Part shown: piece by piece, positions 52,557-60,667 of the stretch
How positions within the stretch are numbered: the stretch's first letter is position 1
Layout of the letters: each line of letters begins with the position of its first letter
Origin: Blastococcus sp. HT6-30
GTDB taxonomy: Bacteria > Actinomycetota > Actinomycetes > Mycobacteriales > Geodermatophilaceae
Assembly: GCF_039729015.1 (NCBI RefSeq)
Contig: NZ_CP155792.1
Location: forward strand, 764,001-828,000
Direction: 5' to 3'
Length of the DNA stretch: 64,000 nucleotides
The notes under the pieces: model-generated
Seen by the model: the letters and a program-made list of their open reading frames with translations, nothing else
The model's database searches: none
Told to the model about the DNA's origin: nothing
Position numbers and translations under genes: made by a program

Positions 52557-53084
52557 TCAGGGCACCGGGTCGGCCTGCTCCCGGCGCTTCCTGCTCTTCT
52601 TCTTGCGGTCGCCGTCGTCGTCGGTGTCCTCGGGCAGCAGGCGGTTGAGCTCGCCGCGGATGAAGTCGCGGGTGGCCAGCTCGCCGACGGCCACTCGCAC
52701 CGCCGCGAGCTCCCGGGCGAGGTACTCGGTGTCGGCGCGGGTCGACGCGGCCCGGGCGCGGTCCTCCTCGGCCTGCACCCGGTCGCGGTCGGCCTGGCGG
52801 TTCTGCGCGAGCAGGATCAGTGGAGCGGCGTAGGCGGCCTGCGTCGAGAAGGCGAGGTTCAGCAGGATGAACGGGTAGGGGTCCCAGCGCAGCCGCACGG
52901 CGAAGACGTTCAGCGCGATCCAGACGACGACCATGATCGTCTGCACCGCCAGGAACCGGCCGGTGCCGAGGAACCGCGCGATGCCCTCGGCGAACTGGCC
53001 GACGGCGTCGGGGTTCAGCCGCAGGAAGCTGCCGAACCGGCGGGCGCTCCCGCGGGGGACGTCGAGCCGGGGGCCGTCAGCCAC
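52557..53084 (-). CDS. DUF1003 membrane protein
   Basis: A 175-residue protein of the DUF1003 family. Two membrane helices (LAVQTIMVVVWIALNVFAV and PYPFILLNLAFSTQAAYAAP) are followed by a long charged cytoplasmic tail with predicted coiled coil (RQADRDRVQAEEDRARAAST) and a Lys/Arg-rich end. The RWDPYPFILLNLAFSTQAAY segment is the family hallmark. GTG at 53084 overlaps the MgtE-like gene end by eight bases. The same pair (Rv1231c-Rv1232c, as recalled) occurs in mycobacteria. The function is unknown. Confidence 0.9.
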   Translation of the reverse strand: MADGPRLDVPRGSARRFGSFLRLNPDAVGQFAEGIARFLGTGRFLAVQTIMVVVWIALNVFAVRLRWDPYPFILLNLAFSTQAAYAAPLILLAQNRQADRDRVQAEEDRARAASTRADTEYLARELAAVRVAVGELATRDFIRGELNRLLPEDTDDDGDRKKKSRKRREQADPVP

Positions 53085-54315
53085 GGCGGGCTCGCTCCCG
53101 CCAGTCGTCGGGCAGCAGGTGGTCGAGGACGTCGTCGACGCTGACCGCACCGACCAGCCGGCCCTGCGCATCGACCACCGGCGCGGCCACCAGGTTGTAG
53201 GTGGCGAAGTAGTGGGTGACCTCGGCCAGGGGCGCCTCCGGCTTCAGCGGCTCGAGGTCGTCGAGCACCCCGCTGACCAGCGTCGACGGCGGTTCGCGCA
53301 GCAGCCGCTGGATGTGCGCGAGGCCCAGGTACCGGCCGGTCGGCGTGGCCGACGGCGGGCGGCACACGTAGACCTGGCTGGCCAGCGACGGCGTGATCTC
53401 CTCCTGGCGCACCCGCGCCAGCGCCTCGGCGATCGTGGCGTCCGGGGCGAGGATCACCGGCTCGCTGGTCATGATCCCGCCGGCGGTGTCCTCCGAGTAC
53501 TTGAGCAGCTGCCGCACCGACTCGGCCTCGTCGGGCTCCATCAGCTCCAGCAGCCGATCCCGGTCGACGTCGTGCAGCTCCGACAGCAGATCGGCGGCGT
53601 CGTCGGGGTCCATCTCCTCGAGCACGTCGGCCGCCCGGCCCTCGTCGAGGGTGCCGAGGATGGTGATCTGCTCGGCCTCGGGCAACTCGCCGAGGACGTT
53701 GGCCAGCCGCTCGTCGTCCATCGCCTCGGCCACCTCGTGCCGGCGCTTGATCGGCAGCTCCTGCAGCGCGTGCGCCATGTCCGCGGCGTTGAGCTCCCGG
53801 TACGTGGCGATCAGCGTCTCCGCGCCCTGCCCGGTCTGGGGCAGCGCCAGCCCGGTGACCTCGTCCCACTCGAGCTGGTGCAGCTGGCCGCGCCGGCCGA
53901 GGCGGCCGGGCTCCTGGACGGCGAGCCGGGAGAGCAGCCAGTCGCCGGTGCGGGTCTGCTCCATGCCGGCGTCGACGACGTAGGCGGTGCGACCGGACTC
54001 GTTGATCCGCACCTGCCGGTCCAGCAGCTCGCCGAGCACCAGCGTCTCGCCGGCCCGCTGCTCGAACCGCTTGAGGTTCAGCGTGCCCGAGGCGAGCAGC
54101 ACCGCGCCCGGGTCGATGGCGGTGACCCGGCCCATCGGCACGAAGATCCGGCGCCGGGCGACGACCTCCACGACCACGCCGAGCACCCGCGGGCACGCGG
54201 TGCCCACGCGCAGGGCGACGACGACGTCGCGGACCTTCCCGATGCGGTCGCCGTTGGGGTCGAACACGGTCAGCCCGGCGAGCCGGGAGACGTACGCCCT
54301 GCTCACCGTCGTCAC
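53077..54315 (-). CDS. Soluble PRC-MgtE_N-CBS protein
   Basis: A 412-residue protein that carries the regulatory parts of MgtE magnesium transporters without the channel. A PRC-barrel-like N-terminus (GLTVFDPNGDRIGKVRDVVV), an MgtE_N superhelix (LGELPEAEQITILGTLDEGR, ADVLEEMDPDDAADLLSEL) and two CBS domains (MTSEPVILAPDATIAEALAR, LVAAPVVDAQGRLVGAVSVD). There is no transmembrane segment. It may sense magnesium or nucleotides and act on the coupled DUF1003 membrane protein. GTG at 54315 is six bases from a TAGCCT box, so the mRNA is probably leaderless. Confidence 0.88.
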   Translation of the reverse strand: MTTVSRAYVSRLAGLTVFDPNGDRIGKVRDVVVALRVGTACPRVLGVVVEVVARRRIFVPMGRVTAIDPGAVLLASGTLNLKRFEQRAGETLVLGELLDRQVRINESGRTAYVVDAGMEQTRTGDWLLSRLAVQEPGRLGRRGQLHQLEWDEVTGLALPQTGQGAETLIATYRELNAADMAHALQELPIKRRHEVAEAMDDERLANVLGELPEAEQITILGTLDEGRAADVLEEMDPDDAADLLSELHDVDRDRLLELMEPDEAESVRQLLKYSEDTAGGIMTSEPVILAPDATIAEALARVRQEEITPSLASQVYVCRPPSATPTGRYLGLAHIQRLLREPPSTLVSGVLDDLEPLKPEAPLAEVTHYFATYNLVAAPVVDAQGRLVGAVSVDDVLDHLLPDDWRERARRG

Positions 54316-54321
54316 GGGCGA

Positions 54322-54331
54322 AGGCTACCGT
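54322..54331. promoter_or_regulatory. Overlapping divergent -10 boxes for the MgtE_N and phzF genes
   Basis: TAGCCT on the minus strand (54322-54327) and TACCGT on the plus strand (54326-54331) share two base pairs. Each ends six to seven bases before its GTG start. Both genes seem leaderless, and polymerase binding at one should exclude the other. Confidence 0.55.
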
Positions 54332-54338
54332 CGGGGCC

Positions 54339-55247
54339 GTGGCTGCCCCGGTCGAGCTGGACTACGAGGTCGTCGACGTGTTCGCCGGGCAGGCGTTCGC
54401 CGGTAACCCGCTGGCCGTCGTCTTCGACGCCGACGGCCTGACCACCGCGCAGTGCCAGGCCCTGGCGAACGAGTTCCACCTGTCCGAGACGTCGTTCCTG
54501 TCCGCTCCCACCGAGCCGGACGCCGACCGTCCTGGGTCGGCCGCGGGTCCGCAGGCCGACTACCGGGTCCGCATCTTCACGCCGTTCGCCGAACTGCCCT
54601 TCGCCGGACACCCGAGCGTCGGCGCGGCGCACACGCTGGTGCGCACCGGACGGCTGCCGGCCGGGACGCTGCGCCAGGAGTGCGGCGCCGGGGTGCTCGA
54701 CCTGGTGGTCGACGCCGACGGCGCGACGCTCTCCGGGGGCCGGCCCACCCTCCAGGACGGCCCGGCCCCCGCGGAGCTCGCCGCCGCCGTGGGGCTGGCG
54801 GCGTCCGACGCCACGGGCGTGCCCGCCGACGTCGCCGGCTGCGGACTTCCGTTCGCCTACCTCTCGGTGAGCCCGGAGGCGGTCGACCGGGCGGTTCCGG
54901 ACCGGTCGCTGCTGGCCGGGCTCGACGTCGGGGAGGGGATCTCGGTGCTGTCCTGGGACGCCGCGTCGGCCACCGCCCGCGCCCGGGTCTTCGCCGCCGA
55001 TCTCGGCTGGGGCGAGGACCCCGCCACCGGCTCCGCCGCCCTCGGCACCGGGGTGTGGTTGGTGCGGCGCGGCCTGCTCGCCGGCGAGGGCACGTCGTCC
55101 TACACGGTCCGGCAGGGCGAGCGCCTGGGCCGGCCCTCGGTCCTCGAGTGCACCGTGACCGCCGCCGGCCGCCGGGCGGTCGCGGCCACCGTCCGGGGCG
55201 CCGTCGTCCCGATCGCGCGCGGCCGGATCCGGGTGCCGCTCTGGTGA
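54339..55247 (+). CDS. PhzF family isomerase-like protein
   Basis: A 302-residue PhzF/epimerase-fold protein. The catalytic glutamate is E50 in FHLSETSFL. Other marks are FAGNPLAVVFDADGL, IFTPFAELPFAGHPSVGAAH and GEDPATGSAALGTG. PhzF itself isomerises a phenazine precursor, but most family members have unknown substrates, and no phenazine genes are here. It starts at a GTG that is probably the first transcribed base. Its TGA lies in a palindromic repeat copy and overlaps the next start. Confidence 0.9.
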   Translation: MAAPVELDYEVVDVFAGQAFAGNPLAVVFDADGLTTAQCQALANEFHLSETSFLSAPTEPDADRPGSAAGPQADYRVRIFTPFAELPFAGHPSVGAAHTLVRTGRLPAGTLRQECGAGVLDLVVDADGATLSGGRPTLQDGPAPAELAAAVGLAASDATGVPADVAGCGLPFAYLSVSPEAVDRAVPDRSLLAGLDVGEGISVLSWDAASATARARVFAADLGWGEDPATGSAALGTGVWLVRRGLLAGEGTSSYTVRQGERLGRPSVLECTVTAAGRRAVAATVRGAVVPIARGRIRVPLW

Positions 55248-55312
55248 AGGACCCTCCTGCCCCCCGCCGCTCGCCCGCTCGCGGCGGAGCACTGCAGGAG
55301 GGCCACGCGTCC
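55242..55312 (+). repeat. Stop-codon-linked palindromic repeat, copy B
   Basis: Begins at the phzF stop: TGGTGAAGGACCCTCCTGCC, a middle with CCGCTCGCCCGCTCGCGGCG, then GCAGGAGGGCC. The outer arms GGACCCTCCTGC and GCAGGAGGGCC pair, and the inner CGC stretches pair too. The arms differ from the other copies in compensating fashion. It also encodes the first residues of the EamA gene that starts within it. Confidence 0.6.
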
Positions 55313-56218
55313 TCGGCCTGGGCGCTCCACCGCCCGGGGAGCCGCGAGGTCGGCCTGCTCTCCCTCGCCGTCGTCGGCATCTCGCTGTCGGCGCCCCTGA
55401 CCGCGATGGTGACCGCGCCGATGCTGGCGCTGGCGTTCTGGCGCAATGCCGCCGGCGCGGCCGCGCTCGTCCCGGTGCTCGTCACCCGCGAGCGCGGCAC
55501 GCTCTCCGGGCTGAAGGCGCGGGACCTGCGCAGCTCGGTCGTCGCGGGGCTCTTCCTCGCGGCGCACTTCGCCGCGTGGCTGCCCAGCCTGTCGATGACG
55601 ACGGTGGCCGCGTCCGTCGCGCTGGCCACGACCACGCCGATCTGGACGGCGCTGGCGGCGCGGATCTCGGGGGTGCGGCTGTCGGCCGCGGTCTGGTGGG
55701 GCCTGCTCCTCGCGTTCGCCGGCGTCGTGCTGATCGTCGGGGTGGACGTCACGGTGAGCGCCGAGGCCCTGGCGGGAGATGCCCTGGCGCTGCTGGGGGC
55801 CGTCTGCGCCGGCGGGTACGTGCTGGCCGGGGCGCGCGCCCGCCAGCGGCTGGCGACCTCGGCCTACGCCGTCCTCTGCTACTCCGTGTGCGCCGCCGTG
55901 ATCGCGGGCGCCGCGCTGCTCGTCGACGTGCCGCTGGCCGGCTTCGAGGCCCGCGACTGGTGGCTGATCGCGGGCATCACCGTCTCCGCGCAGCTCTTCG
56001 GGCACACGCTGCTGAACCTGGTGCTCTCGTCGGTGGGCCCGACCGTCGTGAGCCTCGCCGTCCTGCTCGAGGTGCCGGGCGCGCTGCTGTTCGCACTGAT
56101 CCTGCTCGGCCAGGTCCCGCCGCTGCTGGCGCTGCCCGGCGTCGTGCTGGTGGTGGCCGGGGTGGCGCTGGTCGTGCGGGCCGGCCGGCCGACGATGCTG
56201 GTCGAGCCGGGCACCTGA
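55244..56218 (+). CDS. EamA/DMT family transporter
   Basis: A 324-residue protein with ten predicted membrane helices in two EamA units (LSLAVVGISLSAPLTAMVTA, SSVVAGLFLAAHFAAWLPSL, LLLAFAGVVLIVGVDVTVSA, LLNLVLSSVGPTVVSLAVLL). SMTTVAASVALATTTPIWTA is the conserved helix 3-4 region. The only in-frame start is GTG at 55244, overlapping the phzF stop. The first 20 or so residues (KDPPAPRRSPARGGALQEGH) are encoded by a dispersed repeat and look unstructured. The substrate is unknown. Confidence 0.87.
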   Translation: MKDPPAPRRSPARGGALQEGHASSAWALHRPGSREVGLLSLAVVGISLSAPLTAMVTAPMLALAFWRNAAGAAALVPVLVTRERGTLSGLKARDLRSSVVAGLFLAAHFAAWLPSLSMTTVAASVALATTTPIWTALAARISGVRLSAAVWWGLLLAFAGVVLIVGVDVTVSAEALAGDALALLGAVCAGGYVLAGARARQRLATSAYAVLCYSVCAAVIAGAALLVDVPLAGFEARDWWLIAGITVSAQLFGHTLLNLVLSSVGPTVVSLAVLLEVPGALLFALILLGQVPPLLALPGVVLVVAGVALVVRAGRPTMLVEPGT

Positions 56219-56283
56219 AAAAGGACCCCGTCGCCCCCCACCACTCGCTGGCTCGCGGCGGGACCCTGCGACGGGGCCGATAC
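56216..56283 (+). repeat. Stop-codon-linked palindromic repeat, copy C
   Basis: Starts with the EamA stop: TGAAAAAGGACCCCGTCGCC, a middle with CACTCGCTGGCTCGCGGCGG, then GCGACGGGGCC. The outer stem GGACCCCGTCGC/GCGACGGGGCC is nearly perfect. It lies 57 bases before the CoA-ester lyase start and probably ends the EamA transcript. Confidence 0.65.
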
Positions 56284-56339
56284 GCCGTCGCTACCCTCCG
56301 GTAGCTGAAGACGCCGTCGTCTGCATGAAGAGAGGCACC

Positions 56340-57293
56340 GTGGCCGAGCTCCGATCCCGTCGTTCCAACCTGGCCGTTCCCGGCAGCAACCCCCGCTTCC
56401 TGGAGAAGGCCAAGGGTCTGCCGGCCGACCAGGTCTTCCTCGACCTGGAGGACGCCTGCGCGCCGCTGGCCAAGCCCGGCGCCCGGAAGAACATCGTCGC
56501 GGCCTTGAACGAGGGCGGCTGGGGCGACAAGATCCGCACCGTCCGCGTCAACGACTGGACGACGGAGTGGACCTTCCAGGACGTGGTCGAGGTCGTCGGC
56601 GGAGCCGGCGCGAACCTCGACTGCATCATGCTGCCGAAGGTCGCCGACGCCGCCCAGGTCAAGGCGCTGGACCTGCTGCTCACCCAGATCGAGAAGGCCA
56701 ACGGCCTCGAGGTCGGCCGGATCGGCATCGAGGCGCAGATCGAGACGGCGCAGGGCCTGATCAACGTCAACGACATCGCGTTCGCCAGCGACCGGATCGA
56801 GACGATCATCTTCGGCCCGGCCGACTTCATGGCCAGCATCAACATGAAGTCGCTCGTGGTGGGTGCCCTGCACCCCGACTACCCGGGCGACCCGTTCCAC
56901 TACATCCTCATGCAGATCCTGATGGCCGCCCGCGCGCGTGGCGTCCAGGCGATCGACGGCCCGTTCCTCCAGGTGCGCGACGTGCCGGCCTTCGAGGAGG
57001 TCGCCAAGCGCTCGGCGATGCTCGGCTTCGACGGCAAGTGGGTGCTGCACCCCGGCCAGATCGACGCTGCCAACGAGATCTACGCGCCGTCGCAGGAGGA
57101 CTACGACCACGCCGAGCTGATCCTCGACGCCTACGACTGGGCGACGTCGGAGGCCGGTGGCAAGAAGGGGTCGGCGATGCTCGGGGACGAGATGATCGAC
57201 GAGGCCAGCCGCAAGATGGCGCTGGTCATCGCGGGCAAGGGCCGCGCCGCGGGCCTGTCCCGGACTTCGTCCTTCACCCCGCCGGAAGGGTGA
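56340..57293 (+). CDS. CitE-like CoA ester lyase (HpcH/HpaI aldolase family)
   Basis: A 317-residue TIM-barrel lyase that probably splits or forms a CoA thioester such as malyl-CoA or a methylated relative. The opening RSRRSNLAVPGSNPRFLEKA, the DQVFLDLEDAC acidic site, IEAQIETAQGLINVNDIA and FGPADFMASINMKSL are family marks. Glu and Asp in the last two bind Mg. GTG at 56340 has GAGAGG upstream, better than the ATG at 56325. It is highly similar in pattern to actinobacterial Mcl-type proteins. Exact substrate unknown. Confidence 0.9.
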   Translation: MAELRSRRSNLAVPGSNPRFLEKAKGLPADQVFLDLEDACAPLAKPGARKNIVAALNEGGWGDKIRTVRVNDWTTEWTFQDVVEVVGGAGANLDCIMLPKVADAAQVKALDLLLTQIEKANGLEVGRIGIEAQIETAQGLINVNDIAFASDRIETIIFGPADFMASINMKSLVVGALHPDYPGDPFHYILMQILMAARARGVQAIDGPFLQVRDVPAFEEVAKRSAMLGFDGKWVLHPGQIDAANEIYAPSQEDYDHAELILDAYDWATSEAGGKKGSAMLGDEMIDEASRKMALVIAGKGRAAGLSRTSSFTPPEG

Positions 57294-57304
57294 CGCGTAC
57301 CTCC

Positions 57305-57381
57305 GGACGCCGGCCGCAGCGGCCCCGTCCGGAGGCTCGCCGCGAGCTTGCGAGCGGTGAGAGGGACGGGGTCCTCTTTCA
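57305..57381 (-). repeat. Stop-codon-linked palindromic repeat, copy D
   Basis: On the minus strand from the DUF4190 stop: TGAAAGAGGACCCCGTCC, a middle with CGCTCGCAAGCTCGCGGCGA, then GGACGGGGCCGC. The outer arms GGACCCCGTCC/GGACGGGGCC pair, and GCTCGC/GCGAGC pair inside. It lies between two convergent genes and can serve both as terminator. Confidence 0.65.
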
Positions 57382-57786
57382 GGGGCCGAAGCCGGTGCTG
57401 GTCAGCATCGCGAAGGCGACGATCCACAGCACGATCACCAGCACGAAGAACGCCGTCACCAGGCCCCCGACGACGATCCCCGCGAGGGCCAGCCCGGCGC
57501 CGTCCTCGCCGGTTCGCTGGATCTGCCGACGGGCCGCGATGCCGAGGACCAGCCCGGCCGGCGCGAAGACGAACGCCATGACCAGGGCGAGGATGGCCAG
57601 GGTGTTGGTCGGCCGGCTCCACTGCGGCGGGCCGTAGCCGGGCGGTGGACCGTAGCCGGGCGGTGGGCCGTAGCCCCACGGCTGCCCGTGGCCGGGCGGC
57701 GGGTACGCCGCTCCGGGCGGGGCGTACCCGCTGCCGGGTGCCGCCTGCGGCGGGTCGCCGAGGTGCAGCCCGTCGTCGTGGGTCAT
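57379..57786 (-). CDS. DUF4190 membrane protein with Pro/Gly/Tyr-rich head
   Basis: A 135-residue protein. The first 60 residues are Pro/Gly/Tyr rich with tandem GYGPPP units. The DUF4190 part has two membrane helices (NTLAILALVMAFVFAPAGLV and LAGIVVGGLVTAFFVLVIVL) joined by GIAARRQIQRTGEDGAG, the conserved family loop. Such proteins are common in actinobacteria and unassigned. The ATG at 57786 is divergent from the acyl-CoA dehydrogenase gene. Confidence 0.88.
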   Translation of the reverse strand: MTHDDGLHLGDPPQAAPGSGYAPPGAAYPPPGHGQPWGYGPPPGYGPPPGYGPPQWSRPTNTLAILALVMAFVFAPAGLVLGIAARRQIQRTGEDGAGLALAGIVVGGLVTAFFVLVIVLWIVAFAMLTSTGFGP

Positions 57787-57982
57787 GGGTCCTCCTGTCC
57801 CGTGCGGTCCGTGCAGCGGCTACTCCACCACGGCCGTGGTGGGACCCCGGGGGACGCCACGCGGTCGGTGCGGCGCACGGAGCGGCCGGGGCCGGGTGAC
57901 CAGGCACCCGCCGGGGCGGCGGCGGCCGTGTCTCATACTCCTCGGTAACTCGGACACCGCAGTCCCGAAGGAGAGCAGCCCG

Positions 57983-59182
57983 TTGACCCGCTTGGCGCAG
58001 ACCGCTGATCTGACCGACATCCAGCGCGAGATCCTGTCGACGGTCAGGAGCTTCGTCGACCGCGAGATCATCCCGAACGCGCAGGAGCTGGAGCACGGCG
58101 ACACCTACCCCCAGGAGATCGTCGACGGGCTCAAGGAGCTCGGCATCTTCGGGCTGATGATCCCCGAGGAGTACGGCGGCCTCGGCGAGTCGCTGCTCAC
58201 CTACGCGCTGGTGGTGGAGGAGATCGCCCGCGGCTGGATGAGCGTCTCGGGCGTCATCAACACCCACTTCATCGTGGCGTACATGATCAAGCAGCACGGC
58301 ACGCAGGAGCAGAAGGAGCACTACCTGCCCCGCATGGCCACCGGCGAGGTGCGCGGCGCCTTCTCGATGTCCGAGCCGGGTCTTGGGTCCGACGTCGCCG
58401 GCATCCGCACCAAGGCCGTTCGGCAGGCCGACGGGAACTACGTCATCGACGGCCAGAAGATGTGGCTGACCAACGGCGGCAGCTCCACCCTGGTCGCGGC
58501 GCTGGTCCGCACCGACGAGGGCGCCGAGAAGGCCCACCAGAACCTCACGACGTTCCTCGTCGAGAAGCCTTCCGGCTTCGGCGAGGTCAAGCCCGGGATC
58601 ACCATCCCCGGGAAGATCGAGAAGATGGGCTACAAGGGCGTCGACACCACCGAGCTGGTGTTCGACGGCTACCACGCGCAGGCCTCGGACATTCTCGGCG
58701 GGGAGCCGGGCCGCGGCTTCAGCCAGATGATGGACGGCGTCGAGGTGGGCCGGGTCAACGTCGCGGCCCGCGCCTGCGGCATCTCCATCCGCGCCTTCGA
58801 GCTCGCCGTCGCCTACGCCCAGCAGCGGGAGACCTTCGGCAAGCCGATCGCCCAGCACCAGGCGATCGCCTTCCAGCTGGCCGAGATGGCCACCAAGGTC
58901 GAGGCCGCCCACCTGATGATGGTCAACGCCGCCCGCCTCAAGGACGCCGGCAAGCGCAACGACGTCGAGGCCGGCATGGCCAAGCTGATCGCCAGCGAGT
59001 ACTGCGCCGAGGTGACCACGCAGTCCTTCCGCATCCACGGCGGCTACGGCTACTCCAAGGAGTACGAGATCGAGCGCCTCATGCGCGAGGCGCCGTTCCT
59101 GCTCATCGGCGAGGGCACCAGCGAGATCCAGAAGACGATCATCAGCCGCGGTCTGCTGAAGACCTACCAGCTCAAGGGCTGA
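57983..59182 (+). CDS. Acyl-CoA dehydrogenase
   Basis: A 399-residue FAD enzyme that introduces the alpha-beta double bond in acyl-CoA. It shows FGLMIPEEYGGLGESLLTYA, the flavin-contacting FSMSEPGLGSDVAGI, RETFGKPIAQHQAIAFQLAE and the C-terminal LIGEGTSEIQKTII. TTG at 57983 is the start, with GAAGGAGAG eight bases upstream. Chain-length or branched-acid specificity cannot be read. The CoA-ester lyase 0.7 kb upstream could act in the same acid-degradation route, but they are not one operon, since a minus-strand gene lies between. Confidence 0.93.
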   Translation: MTRLAQTADLTDIQREILSTVRSFVDREIIPNAQELEHGDTYPQEIVDGLKELGIFGLMIPEEYGGLGESLLTYALVVEEIARGWMSVSGVINTHFIVAYMIKQHGTQEQKEHYLPRMATGEVRGAFSMSEPGLGSDVAGIRTKAVRQADGNYVIDGQKMWLTNGGSSTLVAALVRTDEGAEKAHQNLTTFLVEKPSGFGEVKPGITIPGKIEKMGYKGVDTTELVFDGYHAQASDILGGEPGRGFSQMMDGVEVGRVNVAARACGISIRAFELAVAYAQQRETFGKPIAQHQAIAFQLAEMATKVEAAHLMMVNAARLKDAGKRNDVEAGMAKLIASEYCAEVTTQSFRIHGGYGYSKEYEIERLMREAPFLLIGEGTSEIQKTIISRGLLKTYQLKG

Positions 59183-59196
59183 CCGGTCCCGTTCTC

Positions 59197-59229
59197 GGGC
59201 CCCGTCCCGTTTCGCCGGGACGGGGGCCG
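59197..59229 (+). terminator. Hairpin terminator after the acyl-CoA dehydrogenase gene
   Basis: GGGCCCCGTCCCG pairs with CGGGACGGGGGCC (one bulge) around a short TTTCGC loop, 15 bases after the stop. A strong GC stem with no U-tract, typical of these genomes. Confidence 0.7.
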
Positions 59230-59296
59230 GGTCGTCTCGACCGTGCGGACGCCCGGGCCCCGGACCATCCCCGACCCGACGTGCTAGGCAGGACCC

Positions 59297-60232
59297 ATGC
59301 GAGCCGTGGGAGTGACCGAGTTCGGCGGGCCGGAGGCCCTGCACATCGTCGACGTGGCGCCCGAGCCCCTGGAGCCGGGCCAGGTGCGGCTGCGGGTCGA
59401 GGCGGCCGCGGTCAGCCCGACCGACACCCACGCCCGCTCCGGCGCCTACGCCGAGCGCGACCCGGTCAAGACCCCGCCGTGGGTCCCCGGCATGGACGTC
59501 GCCGGCACCGTCACCGAGGTCGGCGAGGGGGTGGATCACCTCGCCGTCGGCGACCCGGCCATGGGCATCGTCGTCCCGTCCGGCCCGCACGGCGCCTACC
59601 GCGAGGACAAGGTGCTGCCCGGCGACTCGGTGGTGCGGGCGCCGGCGGGCGCGACCGCCGTCGAGGCGTCGACGCTGCCGATGAACGGGCTCACCGCCCG
59701 GCTCTCGCTGGACCTCATGGGCCTGCGGCCCGGGCAGGTGCTCGCGGTGACCGGCGCGGCGGGTGCCTACGGCGGTTACGTGGTCCAGCTGGCAAAGGCC
59801 GACGGGCTCACCGTCGTCGCGGACGCCTCCGAGTCGGACGAGGAGCTCGTCCGCGGCCTGGGCGCCGACGTCGTCGTCCGTCGCGGCGAGGACGTCGCGG
59901 CGCGGATCCGCGAGCAGTTCCCCCAGGGCGTGGACGGGCTGGCCGACGGCGCCGTGCAGGACGCGCAGGCGCTGCCCGCCGTCCGGGACGGGGGAGCGGT
60001 GGCCACGGTGCGCGGCTACCGGGGGAACGGCGAGCGCGGGCTGCGGTTCTTCCCGACCCTCGTCCGGTCGGTGGCCACCGACCGCCCGGCGCTTGACCGG
60101 CTGCGCCGGCAGGTCGAGGAGGGTGCCCTGACCCTGCGGGTCGCGCGCACGTTCCCCGCGGAGCAGGCCGCGGAGGCGCACCGGCTCCTCGAGGCCGGCG
60201 GTGTGCGTGGCCGGCTGGTGCTGACCTTCTGA
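59297..60232 (+). CDS. Quinone-reductase-like MDR family oxidoreductase
   Basis: A 311-residue zinc-free medium-chain dehydrogenase/reductase of the quinone oxidoreductase type. GroES-like N-terminal domain (RAVGVTEFGGPEALHIVDVA, PWVPGMDVAGTVTEVGEGVD), then a Rossmann domain with VTGAAGAYGGYVVQLAKADG for NADPH. There are no zinc-binding cysteines. A TAGGCA box six bases before the ATG suggests a leaderless transcript. Substrate unknown; enones or quinones are typical. Confidence 0.9.
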   Translation: MRAVGVTEFGGPEALHIVDVAPEPLEPGQVRLRVEAAAVSPTDTHARSGAYAERDPVKTPPWVPGMDVAGTVTEVGEGVDHLAVGDPAMGIVVPSGPHGAYREDKVLPGDSVVRAPAGATAVEASTLPMNGLTARLSLDLMGLRPGQVLAVTGAAGAYGGYVVQLAKADGLTVVADASESDEELVRGLGADVVVRRGEDVAARIREQFPQGVDGLADGAVQDAQALPAVRDGGAVATVRGYRGNGERGLRFFPTLVRSVATDRPALDRLRRQVEEGALTLRVARTFPAEQAAEAHRLLEAGGVRGRLVLTF

Positions 60233-60311
60233 GGTCGCGCCGGACGCCCTGCAGCTGATTGGCTGCACGGACCCGGGCGGCGGAGCCCGGCCGATGGGGA
60301 GGTCCGGCGAG

Positions 60312-60623
60312 ATGGTGCACAGGCTGGTGGTCAACTACGGGACACCCGACGACCCGGCTGCGTTCGACGCCTACTACCGCGAGACGCACGTCCCGCTCGC
60401 GTTGGCGCAGCCCGGCCTGGTGAGGCTGACCTTCGGCCACCCCACCGGCATGGACCCGGCCCAGCCGACGCCCTACCTGGTGGCCGAGCTGGACTTCGAC
60501 TCCGCCGACGCCATGGCACGGGCCATGGCCTCACCCGAGGGCCGGGCGGCCGGCGCCGACCTCGCCAACTTCGCCACCGGTGGGGCCACCGTCGTCCACT
60601 TCGAGGTGCACACCGCCACCTGA
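60312..60623 (+). CDS. EthD family small protein
   Basis: A 103-residue dimeric alpha-beta barrel protein of the EthD family. The marks are LVVNYGTPDDPAAFDAYYRE, THVPLALAQPGLVRLTFGH and ATGGATVVHFEV near the end. EthD itself is needed for ether degradation by a P450 system, but most relatives are unassigned and may be small monooxygenases or dehydratases. ATG at 60312 is preferred over 60294 because GGGGAGG lies about nine bases upstream. It stands alone 80 bases after the oxidoreductase. Confidence 0.87.
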   Translation: MVHRLVVNYGTPDDPAAFDAYYRETHVPLALAQPGLVRLTFGHPTGMDPAQPTPYLVAELDFDSADAMARAMASPEGRAAGADLANFATGGATVVHFEVHTAT

Positions 60624-60667
60624 CCCCGGCCCGGGGATCCCTCGACCGGGCTGTCCACAGGCGCCGA

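Noticed and set aside
57131-60334. A 1067-residue minus-strand open frame
   Set aside because: It runs antisense to the CoA lyase end, acyl-CoA dehydrogenase and quinone-reductase genes, all of which have unmistakable motifs on the plus strand.
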